Assembly (NCBI GenBank): GCA_015523325.1
Contig: WAKO01000015.1
Span: 73,812 to 123,671, forward strand
From: Microcaldota archaeon
GTDB lineage: Archaea > Micrarchaeota > Micrarchaeia > Anstonellales > J096
Reading direction: 5' to 3'
DNA length: 49,860 nucleotides
The position numbers were made by a program, and so were the translations under genes. Position 1 is the stretch's first letter. Every line of letters starts with the position of its first letter. The notes beneath the pieces are model-generated. The model saw only the letters and a program-made list of their open reading frames with translations. It had not been told where the DNA came from and did no database searches. Of this stretch, positions 36,587-46,515 are shown in pieces.

Positions 36587-38217
36587 TATTCTTCAAGCTT
36601 CTTAATCTCATCCTTTAGGAAGAGCTCAACCAAAGAAGCATAAGCTGGTCTTGAAACTAAAACTCCTAAAAGAGCTCCTAAAATTGTGGAAGTAGCAAAC
36701 CCTATTATCTCAACAAAAGGAGAAAATATTAGAGGAAACATAGAAACAATTATTATTAGAGCATTAACCTTTATTATTTCAAAAGCTTTCTCCAATTTTT
36801 CCTTTATTCTTCCTCTCCTAAGCAACTCATCAGTGATAACAATTTGTGAATCTATACTAACACCAACAACAGCGATTATTCCAGCCATAGAAGCTAAGTC
36901 AAGGTTAAACGAACCAACTAAGGCAAAGAGTATTAGGACTTCTACAAAAGTAATAATTATCATTGGAACTATTAGCTTAACTCTCCTATAACGAAGAGAA
37001 ACAAACAGAGAAACAGTTAATAAAGCAACAACTAAACCAAAGAAGGAATAATAAAAGAACCTCTCTCCTAATTTGCTTGGAATTTGAGTTTTGCTTCCTG
37101 TAAATACTTTTACAGGCAAGGACCCTCCTTTTAATATTGTTTCAATTAGCCTTGCCTCCTCATCCGCCTCCTCAGGAGGAGAGTTCCCACTTATTGTAAA
37201 AACCTGAACAACATTTCCAGAAGTTACTTCCTCTCCCAAAATTGGAGAGCTAAGTAATCCTATAGCCTCCCACTTATCCAAAACAACTCCCCTCGAACCT
37301 ACCAAAAAGCTAGGTAAATCATAAAAAACTGTTACATTCTCATTATCCTTTAACAGATCAACCCACTTGCTATCCTTATAAACCAAAACATTTTTTCCTT
37401 CTGCCATAGAAAGATTAAATTCTTCATCAAACACTAATTCCATATCCACCAAAGAATCTCTTAAGGAGAGTAAAGCATCTATTTCCAATCCAGGAGGAGC
37501 TGAATCCAAAAGCTCATCTTTAGGGATAACAATTAGAGCGTTTTTGGGTCTATCTAAAAACATGTAGAGAGGTTTTCCTCCTTTTCCCTTAACTTTTTGC
37601 GCAAACTCCTCAGCAGCCTTTCTATCAATTGAAAAGGAAACCCCCCATGTTGCCCCATCCAAAAAGGAGGGGGGAACCCTTGAAACAGTTCCCTCTATTA
37701 TATTCTCTCCTCTCAAAACTACTTCTCCATCCACTATTCCTTCAAAAATTCCTTGCTTTTCTACTATTTTCTCTAGCTTTTGCAACAACTCTTCATCATC
37801 TTCAGAGAACTCAACATGTATTTGGTTGTTCCCTACTCCCCTAACAGTTATTGCTTTTAAACCTAAAAAGTCTGAGAGTCTTCTCTTTATTTCACTAACC
37901 ATTAACTCCATCGTAGCCTCATCAACTGGTTCTTGTAAAGTTAAAGGAACCCTTATTCCTCCTTTAAAATCAACTCCCATCTTTAAAGGAGTGAAGAGAA
38001 CAACAATTAAAGAGATAAAGGCTAAGCAAAATAATGCTATTAGCTTTGTTTTGCTATCTTTTGCGGTAGAGGAGAGATAACCAAAAAGTATTACTGAAAC
38101 AAGCATAACAGCTCCTGAAGAGGAAGGAGAGAAAAGCAAAATCAACGAGAATAGTAAAGCAAATGCAATTGAGAAGTTTCTCTTATTCAAATTCTTAACA
38201 AAGCTCTTAAAGTTCAT
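36586..38217 (-). CDS. secD: Protein translocase subunit SecD
   Basis: LKMGVDFKGGIRVPL; C-terminal RND-like TM block AGIIAVVGVSIDSQIVITDELLRR. Confidence 0.93.
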   Translation of the reverse strand: MNFKSFVKNLNKRNFSIAFALLFSLILLFSPSSSGAVMLVSVILFGYLSSTAKDSKTKLIALFCLAFISLIVVLFTPLKMGVDFKGGIRVPLTLQEPVDEATMELMVSEIKRRLSDFLGLKAITVRGVGNNQIHVEFSEDDEELLQKLEKIVEKQGIFEGIVDGEVVLRGENIIEGTVSRVPPSFLDGATWGVSFSIDRKAAEEFAQKVKGKGGKPLYMFLDRPKNALIVIPKDELLDSAPPGLEIDALLSLRDSLVDMELVFDEEFNLSMAEGKNVLVYKDSKWVDLLKDNENVTVFYDLPSFLVGSRGVVLDKWEAIGLLSSPILGEEVTSGNVVQVFTISGNSPPEEADEEARLIETILKGGSLPVKVFTGSKTQIPSKLGERFFYYSFFGLVVALLTVSLFVSLRYRRVKLIVPMIIITFVEVLILFALVGSFNLDLASMAGIIAVVGVSIDSQIVITDELLRRGRIKEKLEKAFEIIKVNALIIIVSMFPLIFSPFVEIIGFATSTILGALLGVLVSRPAYASLVELFLKDEIKKLEE

Positions 38218-39317
38218 TTTTTCCCTCCTTTACTCTCATGTCCTTTTCTTTCTAGATAGAAAAGCAAAAGCATTGCATTTATTCCCCATGTAGCCACTAA
38301 ATCTCCTAGCAATCCTATTAATGCTACTGAAGCTATTTCATAGTAAAGTGAAATCCTAAAGTAAGAGGAAAGCAGGAAGATAACTGAAAATGCTATTATT
38401 GCTGTTACACTCATTGTTGAACCTGTTCTAAACGCTTGTTCAGCTCTTTTTGCAGGAGCCTCCTCCTTCCTCTTAATCATCCTTATTGTTAACAAAGTAT
38501 CTGTATCAAGAGAATAACCAATTATCATCAATAAAGCTGCAAAAGTTGCAAGGCTTAAAGGAATATCAAAGAAAGCCATTCCTCCTAGTGCAATAATTAA
38601 ATCAGAGAGAGCTCCAATTAAAACAGCTAAAGAAGGAATAAGCTCTCTAAAATAGATGAAAACAAAAAGACTAACCAAGAACGCTGAGATAAGAGAAATT
38701 CTTTGGGCTTCTTGAGTAAATGAAACACTCAATAGGGGAGAAACCAATTGGAAAGAGAATGACTCTGCCTTAATAACCTCTTCTATTGTATTAACTAATT
38801 CCTTCTCATAATAATCATAAACCATTCCATACAACTCATAAAAAGCTGTCCTTGCCTCATTTGGAGAGGTAGAGGTTACTTCATAATCAATTCCTAAGGA
38901 TGAGGCTACTCCAACCGCTTTTTCTAACTCCTGATTTATTAGTTTTGAGAGCTCCTCCTGTTTTTCAACATCTTGGGAAAGAACAGCTTGAGAATACTCT
39001 TCAAAATAAGAATCAATGTTCCTCTTTATATTTTCAAAGCTATCAATAAATTCAGGATGGGGAGTTGTTATTTCATACCTATACCCATTAGGAGTTGTAA
39101 AAACTTTTACTTCAGAATTAAAGCCTCTTTCTCTTAAAAAATTTTGGAATTCTTCTTTTGAAACTTCTTGAGGAGAATCAAGAACAATTAAAGAACCTCC
39201 TTTGAAATCCACTCCTAAATCAATTCCTTTAGTAAATATTTGATATAGTGAGAAAGCAACCAAAATCAGGGCTAGGAAAGAAATAACATACTTTAAGTTA
39301 GTTGTATAGATCTCCAT
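38214..39317 (-). CDS. secF: Protein translocase subunit SecF
   Basis: GIDLGVDFKGGSLIVL; LLMIIGYSLDTDTLLTIRMIKR; 4-bp overlap with secD. Confidence 0.93.
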   Translation of the reverse strand: MEIYTTNLKYVISFLALILVAFSLYQIFTKGIDLGVDFKGGSLIVLDSPQEVSKEEFQNFLRERGFNSEVKVFTTPNGYRYEITTPHPEFIDSFENIKRNIDSYFEEYSQAVLSQDVEKQEELSKLINQELEKAVGVASSLGIDYEVTSTSPNEARTAFYELYGMVYDYYEKELVNTIEEVIKAESFSFQLVSPLLSVSFTQEAQRISLISAFLVSLFVFIYFRELIPSLAVLIGALSDLIIALGGMAFFDIPLSLATFAALLMIIGYSLDTDTLLTIRMIKRKEEAPAKRAEQAFRTGSTMSVTAIIAFSVIFLLSSYFRISLYYEIASVALIGLLGDLVATWGINAMLLLFYLERKGHESKGGKK

Positions 39318-39412
39318 AAAGTCACTTCCCTAAACAATAGTTCTAGTTTATTTTTGCTTGGTTTTAAAAATATTGAGCAAACTAATTAAAAAACTTAATT
39401 TTAAGTTTAATT

Positions 39413-40003
39413 GTGGCAAAATTGGTTGAAAAGGAGAAGAAAGAAGAAAAACCTCTTGCAATAAAAAGAGTAGAGGAGAGGGAAAAGCTAAAAAAGCTCT
39501 ACAAAGAAGGGGCTGCAGATATAGAGCATGTAGAGATAAAAAAGCTAGAAGAAGAGGATTTGGATGAAGCTCTAAAAATCATAGGGTCTTTTGGTATTGA
39601 GATAAATGAAGAATTAAAGAAAGACCTTTTGGAAATAATAAAGGAGGAATTAAGCTTTGGGGCTTATGTTGATAGAGTTTTAGTTGGAGTTTTATTGGCT
39701 TTTGGAGTTTTTTATGATGGAGAAGAGGTTAAGGAGAGTCCTCAAAACTCTTCCTTTATAGAAGACATATACATCATAAACTTATATGAAGGGAAAGGAA
39801 TAAGGGAAAAACTAATAGAGGAGCTTATAAAAGAATCAAAGGAAAGAGGGCTTAAGTATGTATTGTTTTTAGAGGATAAGATAATTAATCCTAAAGAAAT
39901 TGATAGAGAGAGGAAAATAATGAGGGTGTTGGCATCCTTTGGGTTTAAGTTTAAAATTAATGAGAAGGAAAACTACACATTAGCTCTAAAAGAGCTTATC
40001 TAA
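39413..40003 (+). CDS. GNAT-like acetyltransferase domain protein
   Basis: GTG start; FIEDIYIINLYEGKGIREKLIEELIKESKERGLKYVLFL. Confidence 0.65.
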   Translation: MAKLVEKEKKEEKPLAIKRVEEREKLKKLYKEGAADIEHVEIKKLEEEDLDEALKIIGSFGIEINEELKKDLLEIIKEELSFGAYVDRVLVGVLLAFGVFYDGEEVKESPQNSSFIEDIYIINLYEGKGIREKLIEELIKESKERGLKYVLFLEDKIINPKEIDRERKIMRVLASFGFKFKINEKENYTLALKELI

Positions 40004-40014
40004 GTCCTCCTTCT

Positions 40015-40668
40015 TCAATCTTTCAATTTATTCTTATAAAAATCGCAATAATCTCTAACAACACATTCTCCACATAAAGGCTTTTTTGGTTTGCATATTG
40101 TTTGGCCATAAGCAACAAAAACCTTGTTTATTTTTCTCCTTAAGGATCTTGGAACTATTTTTTTCAATTCCTCTTCTGTTTTTTCAGGGGTTTTTGTGCT
40201 AACCAAGCCCAACCTATTGCTAATCCTATGAACATGCGTGTCTACTCCAATAACTGGCTTTTTAAAAGCTTCTCCTAACACAACATTAGCTGTTTTCCTC
40301 CCCACACCGGGTAATTTCACTAACTCCTCAAAGGTCTTTGGGAGTCCTTTCTCAACCACATGTTTTGCTATCTTAATGAGGCGGGGGGCTTTTGTTTTAT
40401 AAAATCCAACCCCATAAATTAACTTTTCCACTTCTTTAGGAGAGGCATTTGCTAAAGCTTCAGGAGTTTTAAATCTATTTATTAGATTTCTAACAGCTTT
40501 TCCAGTTGTTTCATCCTTTGTTCTAGAACTCAAAACTACAAAAATCAAAAGCCAAAAAGGAGAGCTTTCAAACCCTTTTTTTGCATAAAAAATAGGGGCT
40601 TTCCTTTGCCTTGCCAAGCTTTCCATATCCTTAAGATTTTTCTTTAGCTTTTCCAGAAATGGGTGCAT
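40015..40668 (-). CDS. nth: Endonuclease III (HhH-GPD, Fe-S)
   Basis: LPGVGRKTANVVLGEAF, VDTHVHRISNRLGL, C-terminal CKPKKPLCGECVVRDYC. Confidence 0.95.
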   Translation of the reverse strand: MHPFLEKLKKNLKDMESLARQRKAPIFYAKKGFESSPFWLLIFVVLSSRTKDETTGKAVRNLINRFKTPEALANASPKEVEKLIYGVGFYKTKAPRLIKIAKHVVEKGLPKTFEELVKLPGVGRKTANVVLGEAFKKPVIGVDTHVHRISNRLGLVSTKTPEKTEEELKKIVPRSLRRKINKVFVAYGQTICKPKKPLCGECVVRDYCDFYKNKLKD

Positions 40669-40696
40669 AAAAAATTAAGGAAAGGGTTTAAATTAA

Positions 40697-41605
40697 ATGT
40701 GGGTTTCAACCCATTTAAAAAGCTTCTTCCGATTGGGAAGAAGGTTTAAAAATCAGAAAATCCAAAACCCTAAAAACATTAAAAGAGAAAAATTAGAGGG
40801 GAAAATGATTGAAAAATTCATCAGGGCCTTTTTCAATAGATGCTGCCAAAACTTTATTTACAAAAAAAAGATTGAAGAGCTTGAAAAAGAGAAAAAAGAA
40901 GGAAAAATAAAATGGAGGGGTTTTTCTTACCACCTAACCTTTGATGTTGATCTTAAAGAAGATCATGAAAGATTAACAATGATTTTAAGAGAGTTGAAAA
41001 AGCTTAAAGTTAAAGCAAGCTTTGCCGTTGTAGGGAAATGGGTGGAAATATATCCAAAAATATATGAAGAAATAATAAAGGGAGGACATTGTTTAATAAA
41101 CCACAGCTATTCCCATCCTTTTAGTGAATATTTTAGTAAGAAGAGATGGAATGAATTAGAAGAAATGGAGAAAGAGGAAGAGATAAAAAGGGCTCATGAA
41201 AAAGTTCTAGAGCTAGGGTATGAAATGAAGGTGTTTAGAACCCCTCATTTTGGAAAACAAAAGGATAGAGGAATCTACAAGATATTGGAAAGGCTTGGTT
41301 ATAAAGCGAGTAGCTCATTTCTTGCAATAGATTCAAAATTTTATCCTTTCAAAGTTGGAGATGTAATTGAACTTCCCCTAGCAATTTGTAAAAAACATCC
41401 CTTCACAGCGTTAGATAGTTTTCACTCAATAAGGAAAGGGTGGCACACAAAAACAGATTTTATAAAAGTGTTTAATCAAACCTATGAGTTTTACAAAAAA
41501 ATGGAAATTCCTTTGGTTATTTATGTTGACCCAATAGATATAAACAAAGAAATTCTTAGAATTATTGCTAAGAACTCAAAAGGGTTGGATTCCCTACTTC
41601 ACTGA
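40697..41605 (+). CDS. Polysaccharide deacetylase (NodB homology) family protein
   Basis: LTFDVDL, INHSYSHP, FRTPHFGK motifs. Real start may be ATG 40805. Confidence 0.82.
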   Translation: MWVSTHLKSFFRLGRRFKNQKIQNPKNIKREKLEGKMIEKFIRAFFNRCCQNFIYKKKIEELEKEKKEGKIKWRGFSYHLTFDVDLKEDHERLTMILRELKKLKVKASFAVVGKWVEIYPKIYEEIIKGGHCLINHSYSHPFSEYFSKKRWNELEEMEKEEEIKRAHEKVLELGYEMKVFRTPHFGKQKDRGIYKILERLGYKASSSFLAIDSKFYPFKVGDVIELPLAICKKHPFTALDSFHSIRKGWHTKTDFIKVFNQTYEFYKKMEIPLVIYVDPIDINKEILRIIAKNSKGLDSLLH

Positions 41606-42511
41606 TCACTTCTTAGAGTAATAAGTAGTGATCCTAACCTTTCCCATTGAGGCTGAAACCCTATTTCCTATCCCATAAACATTTATGAAAGGAATTAGCT
41701 TCCTTAGCTCTTCCCTTAATTCTTTAGTTGTTCCTTCATTTAAATAAGTAATACTTCCCACAAGCCCCTCAAATACCTCCTTTTTCTTTCTTTTCTCACT
41801 CCATCTCTCTATTGTTTCTATTCTTAATCTTCTTAATATGGGTGGAAAATTTTCTCTAATTTCTCCAAGAATAGGAAGCCTATTTATTTCAATTTTTCCA
41901 TAATATATTGCTTTTATTAAATAATATCTCCTCCCTCCATCTATAAGTATATCATACAAAGAAGGGCTCTTTAGCATAATTCCTTCCCTTCTTATTCTAG
42001 TTGGAGTAATGAATTCTACTCTAATTCTATCTTTAAGATAAGGAAACTTTCCTAATTCTTTTTTCTCTACTCTCTTACTCAAAAATCTAAGCTTCCCATA
42101 ACCCCTATTCCTATCTCTCCCTATGGAGCTTAAGTTCTCAACAGCTAAGGAGAATAATTCCACAAGCCATTTCTTTGGATAAAATATGTTTAAATTTAAA
42201 ACTAGCTCCTCTCCTGGAGAATAAGTTTTTCCCTCTAAAGGAGAAAACGTGAAAGGTCTGGGAGGAGGTATTAAATAACCAATAGGTCTAGAAAAGTCTT
42301 TTCCCAACTCGTAACTCAACCCATAAGCACAGTTTTTTAACTCCCCACAACCCTTACAAACTGCACTTCTCCAACTATCTCTATATATGCAAGACTGCTT
42401 CTTTAGCATTTCTCCAATTAAACCTCTAAGCATAAATCCGGGATATTTTGGAAGCCTCACAGGAGTTATCACTTCAAACTTATACTCAACAGAGTAGTAT
42501 TCCATAAGCAT
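41606..42511 (-). CDS. cas6: CRISPR-associated Cas6 endoribonuclease-like protein
   Basis: CKGCGELKNCAYGLSYE, IPPPRPFTF; C-terminal FEGLVGSITYLNEG...LIPFINVYGIGNRVSASMGKVRI. No histidine in the protein. Confidence 0.82.
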   Translation of the reverse strand: MLMEYYSVEYKFEVITPVRLPKYPGFMLRGLIGEMLKKQSCIYRDSWRSAVCKGCGELKNCAYGLSYELGKDFSRPIGYLIPPPRPFTFSPLEGKTYSPGEELVLNLNIFYPKKWLVELFSLAVENLSSIGRDRNRGYGKLRFLSKRVEKKELGKFPYLKDRIRVEFITPTRIRREGIMLKSPSLYDILIDGGRRYYLIKAIYYGKIEINRLPILGEIRENFPPILRRLRIETIERWSEKRKKKEVFEGLVGSITYLNEGTTKELREELRKLIPFINVYGIGNRVSASMGKVRITTYYSKK

Positions 42512-43669
42512 TCACTTTACTAGATTACTCTTAACCTTAATTTTACCTTCAAAAAGTTTTTTGACGCTGCTCTCAAAGCTTTTCCAGGATTTAGGATTAA
42601 ACTTAAAAGGAGATGTTTTCTCCTTTTTTTCAACTCTTGAAAACAAATTAACTTCTTTTTCAGAAAGATAAGTGTAAGAAGCATCAGTAGTTAAAGGATG
42701 GGCCAAAGCATTTCTTACTGAAAATAACCAATCATGCTCTTTCCTTCCCTTTCTTCCATTTGCTTGTAAAATTTCTTCAGCATTTTTCCTCTCTTCAAAA
42801 TTATATACCTCTTTCTTGGATTTTCCATTTTCCTCCAGTAACTTTGAGATATATGCTTCTCTTAAAAGCTGTATCCCTAATTGAAGGTTTCCCCTCTTAA
42901 AGGTTTCTAAACCTAAATTATATTGTCTTAAATAAATGCTCTCTTCGTTTATTAAATCATAGAACCTCCTTAAATTTTCTCTTAATAAAAAATCCAAGTA
43001 ACCCTCATCCTCTTTCTCAATCCAATTTTTAAAATAAAGTAAAAAATCATCATTAACATTTCCCAAGTTTAAGTTTATCAAAACACTCAAAGTAGCATTC
43101 ATGGATTCATAGCTTTCATCAAACTCTTTCTTTTGGTGCTTCTCAATTATTGTTCTGGCTAAATGATTAAAATCAAGATCTCTTATTGTATTTGTTAACT
43201 CAAAAATCTCCCTAAATTTATTTCTGTATTCATTCATACTGACTATATTTGTTTCTTCTCCCTTATCATCAAAGACTCCGTAGATAAAATTAATATTTTT
43301 TGTTCTAAGATTTACTCCAAAGGTTAGAGCCGCTAAAAGGAAAATAAAAGACAGGTTTCTCATAGAATGAGTAAAATCAAAGTAAATTTCGTCATACTCT
43401 TTAACTTTCTTATAAAATGAATCCAAGAGAAACTCAAAAGCACCTTCTTCCTTAAATGTTATTACTTCATAGTCCTCTAATCCTAAATTTTCTATTGAAT
43501 TTTTTGTAATTTCATTATCTAACCTATAAATTATTAAGTCAGCTCCTAAATACTTTGCCATAAGCCTAGGGTGATACTTATCTCTTCCTAATGCTCTTCC
43601 CCCGAAAAAAACATTTGCCTCCCTATAACTTTTATAGTTTCCTATGGTTGCAATAATTGCTTTTTTCAT
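42512..43669 (-). CDS. csx1: CARF-HEPN protein, Csx1-like (predicted cOA-activated RNase)
   Basis: N-terminal CARF-like ATIGNY / YFDFTHSMRNLSFIFLLAAL; C-terminal HEPN Rx4H motif SVRNALAHPL. Confidence 0.85.
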   Translation of the reverse strand: MKKAIIATIGNYKSYREANVFFGGRALGRDKYHPRLMAKYLGADLIIYRLDNEITKNSIENLGLEDYEVITFKEEGAFEFLLDSFYKKVKEYDEIYFDFTHSMRNLSFIFLLAALTFGVNLRTKNINFIYGVFDDKGEETNIVSMNEYRNKFREIFELTNTIRDLDFNHLARTIIEKHQKKEFDESYESMNATLSVLINLNLGNVNDDFLLYFKNWIEKEDEGYLDFLLRENLRRFYDLINEESIYLRQYNLGLETFKRGNLQLGIQLLREAYISKLLEENGKSKKEVYNFEERKNAEEILQANGRKGRKEHDWLFSVRNALAHPLTTDASYTYLSEKEVNLFSRVEKKEKTSPFKFNPKSWKSFESSVKKLFEGKIKVKSNLVK

Positions 43670-44307
43670 CCTCTCCCTCCTAAAAGTAGTAATAAATCAT
43701 AAATATATTCATTAAGAGTAACTTTAACTCTTCTCCCTTCTTTATTCTTTTCAATCAGGCCTTTAATCTCCAAAGTTTTTAGAGAATCACTAATTGTTGA
43801 TTTAGCTCTTTTCAATTTTTTAACCAAAAAAGCCATATCAACCTCTTTCTCTTCCTTTAAAATTCTTAAGATTTTGTAAGAAAGACCATTCCTCTTCTTC
43901 TTATTACAAACTAATTCAACAAAAACCTTTGGGGAAAATAAAAATTTCTTTTCATTCATTTGTAACATCATAATTTTAACTTTAGGCATTTCATTTATCA
44001 TGAAGTAGAGTAGTAATGCAATACTTCCTTCCTTACTCAATCCGGTTATATTAATAAGTATATCTCTTCCTTTCAGCAAAAAAGGACTTATCTTAGCCAA
44101 AATATCCTCAAAATTAGAAAAATCAGCTTCTACTTCATTTACTTTAAAAAGACCTCCTAATTTACTTTTAACTTTTTTCCAAACCTTTTTTGAATGCCTG
44201 GAGTAAACAACAACTACTTTGCTAGATGGTAAAATTTCCTCAAAAGAAGAAAATATTGGTTCTTCCCTCATCCCTACAAATATTATGTTGGTTATTTTTT
44301 CTTTCAT
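43666..44307 (-). CDS. csa3: Csa3-like CARF-HTH transcriptional regulator
   Basis: N-terminal CARF-like LINITGLSKEGSIALLLYFM; C-terminal winged helix VKKLKRAKSTISDSLKTLEIKGLIEK. Confidence 0.8.
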   Translation of the reverse strand: MKEKITNIIFVGMREEPIFSSFEEILPSSKVVVVYSRHSKKVWKKVKSKLGGLFKVNEVEADFSNFEDILAKISPFLLKGRDILINITGLSKEGSIALLLYFMINEMPKVKIMMLQMNEKKFLFSPKVFVELVCNKKKRNGLSYKILRILKEEKEVDMAFLVKKLKRAKSTISDSLKTLEIKGLIEKNKEGRRVKVTLNEYIYDLLLLLGGRG

Positions 44308-44340
44308 ACTTTACTTTTAGAAAAGAAAATATTATAAATA

Positions 44341-44357
44341 TTTGTATTTTATACAAA
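44341..44357. promoter_or_regulatory. Palindromic putative operator between csa3-like gene and cas1
   Basis: TTTGTAT-TTT-ATACAAA, perfect 7-bp arms, in the divergent intergenic region. Confidence 0.55.
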
Positions 44358-44390
44358 CAGTTCGGAAAAATACTTTTAAATTCGTATATT

Positions 44391-45329
44391 ATGCTAAAAA
44401 TAGGGATAAAAATGATTGTGGAGGTGATGGAAAAAGGAGTGTTTATCTCAAAATCAGGAGAAAGATTAATCATTAAGAAAAAAGGAGAAAAACTAAAAGA
44501 GATACCAATTTCAAAGGTGGAAGGGCTCATAATAGGAAAGGGAATAGCCCTTTCATCTGATTCTTTGGTTCTGTGCTCAAAAAATAATGTTCCTGTCTTC
44601 TTTTATTCAAGCTCTTCCACCTACTTTTTACCTTCTAGCTCTCTATCAAAACCCTCAGTGAGAATAAGTCAAATGAAACTAAATGGAAGGAAAAAGAAGA
44701 TATTTATTTACAAATTAGTAAAATGGAAATTAGAAAATCAAAAAAGAGTTGCTCAAGCGTTTGGAGAAAAATTAGAATATGAGATAAAACCAGATTACTC
44801 TCTTCCATTAAAGGATTTTATTTCAAGAATGTTAAATAAAGAAGCTCTTAGCTCAAAAAAATATTGGAACACTTTTGCATCTAAATTCAGAGGTTTTAGA
44901 AGAGTAAAGCTATTTGCAGAGGATAACTTAAACAAAAGCTTAAACTATGGGTATGGGATACTAAAGTATAGTGTTGAAAAAGCAATCCTAAGTTGTGGAT
45001 TAGACCCTTTCATAGGGATTTATCATTCTACAAAAGATTATAGAGAATCTTTTATATTTGATGTAATGGAGCCTTTAAGGCCTTTTGTTGATTTTTGCGT
45101 CTTTTCTTTTTTGGATGAAGAGAAAATGGAAAAAGATTTCTCAGAAATAAAACATGAGCTTGCAAAAACAATTGTAGGATTCTTCAAAAAAGATAATTTT
45201 AGTATTGGAAAAATAAAAGGAAATCTTCAGAGATGTTTAATAGGACAAGGTTATTTAATTTCGGATTTTTTTAAAGGCGAAGAAAAGCTAGAATTTGTAA
45301 GAGTGAAAGAATGGAGTTTAAAAGAGTAG
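44391..45329 (+). CDS. cas1: CRISPR-associated integrase Cas1
   Basis: MLNKEALSSKKYW, LNYGYGILKY, GLDPFIGIYHS, DVMEPLRPFVD (catalytic E/H/E). Start at ATG 44391 or 44412; the track start 44226 lies inside the divergent gene. Confidence 0.93.
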   Translation: MLKIGIKMIVEVMEKGVFISKSGERLIIKKKGEKLKEIPISKVEGLIIGKGIALSSDSLVLCSKNNVPVFFYSSSSTYFLPSSSLSKPSVRISQMKLNGRKKKIFIYKLVKWKLENQKRVAQAFGEKLEYEIKPDYSLPLKDFISRMLNKEALSSKKYWNTFASKFRGFRRVKLFAEDNLNKSLNYGYGILKYSVEKAILSCGLDPFIGIYHSTKDYRESFIFDVMEPLRPFVDFCVFSFLDEEKMEKDFSEIKHELAKTIVGFFKKDNFSIGKIKGNLQRCLIGQGYLISDFFKGEEKLEFVRVKEWSLKE

Positions 45330-45589
45330 CTGTATTCTATGATATCAGAGATGATAATAGAAGAAAAAGGTTTTCTGATTTTTTAAAGGATATTGGATTA
45401 GAAAGAGTTCAAATGAGTGGTTTTATGGGTTGTATAAGGGAGGATTTAATTGAAAGGTTAAAAGATAAATGTAAAGAGTTTGAAGAAGACACTATCCACA
45501 TAATATGGTTATACAAATGTGGAAAAGACATAGTAGAAACATTTGGTTTTGCTCATATTCCAGAAGATGAAGACATTTACACGCTTTAA
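45311..45589 (+). CDS. cas2: CRISPR-associated endonuclease Cas2
   Basis: VAVFYDIRDDNRRKRFSDFLKDIGLERVQMSGF. Confidence 0.92.
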   Translation: MEFKRVAVFYDIRDDNRRKRFSDFLKDIGLERVQMSGFMGCIREDLIERLKDKCKEFEEDTIHIIWLYKCGKDIVETFGFAHIPEDEDIYTL

Positions 45590-46515
45590 TCCTTAAACCT
45601 AGCCACACATAACCCTGGTTTAACATAATCATCTTTATAATAAACAACATCTAGGGATTTTTTATTTACAAACCTTCTCAAAGCTTTTTCTACAGGAAAT
45701 ATCTTATAAAAAGCTTCTGTATCCCTTCCAATAATCATTAAATACCCATCCTTTATTTCTAAGAAACTCTCCAAAACTTCTATTACGCTTTGCTTTTCTG
45801 GAGGGTTTAGCTTAGAAGCCTTCAATGTTTTTAAATTAACCTTAACCATTGTTCTGGTGTAACTATCAACTCTTTCCATTATTTTCTCTAAATCTGTGGT
45901 TTGATAGTAATTTTCATAATGAGGGTTAAAAGAGAGGGAAAACTCAATTTTTTCTCCTTCATCAATCATCTCCAAAATACCTGTAGATATATTTTTAGTG
46001 CTTTTTGAAGGATTTATCTTTATGTTCTTTTCTTCACAAAAAACCCTTCTATCAATTAAGGAGGAATCCCTTATTAGCAAAGGATCCCTATTTCTTGTTT
46101 TTCCTTTTGGGGCATTTATTCCAAAAGCTGTGTTTATTGTTCCTTTTAATGTTGAAGCTGGGATATAAAGCTTTCCTCTAGTTTTAACATGAGCATGCAA
46201 TATCTTACTCCTAACATCTTCTGGAGAATAATAATAGAATTTAGCTTGTTTAGCTTTTCCTTCTCCAATAATTTTCCTAACTTTATTTTTAATCCAAGAA
46301 TATGGAGGAGCATAATTTCCATTATTTAAGTGTGAAATTATATCCCTAAGCAAATTAACATCCAAAGCATTTCTTAATTCATTCTCAAAATCATAATAAA
46401 TAGCACTATTTTCTACATCTATTAAAATCTCAAAAGGCTCTAGCAAAACATCTCCTGATGCTATAAAAATGGGAGAAAATGCTTCAATCTCTAACTTTCT
46501 AAACATTTTCACCAA
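45586..46515 (-). CDS. csm5: Type III-A RAMP protein Csm5
   Basis: SPIFIASGD; LYIPASTLKGTINTAFG; position in the csm operon. Confidence 0.88.
   Translation of the reverse strand: MVKMFRKLEIEAFSPIFIASGDVLLEPFEILIDVENSAIYYDFENELRNALDVNLLRDIISHLNNGNYAPPYSWIKNKVRKIIGEGKAKQAKFYYYSPEDVRSKILHAHVKTRGKLYIPASTLKGTINTAFGINAPKGKTRNRDPLLIRDSSLIDRRVFCEEKNIKINPSKSTKNISTGILEMIDEGEKIEFSLSFNPHYENYYQTTDLEKIMERVDSYTRTMVKVNLKTLKASKLNPPEKQSVIEVLESFLEIKDGYLMIIGRDTEAFYKIFPVEKALRRFVNKKSLDVVYYKDDYVKPGLCVARFKD

Noticed and set aside
44226-44390. N-terminal extension of Cas1 in the ORF track
   Set aside because: Overlaps the divergent csa3-like gene and the intergenic palindrome; Cas1-like sequence begins only after about 44391.
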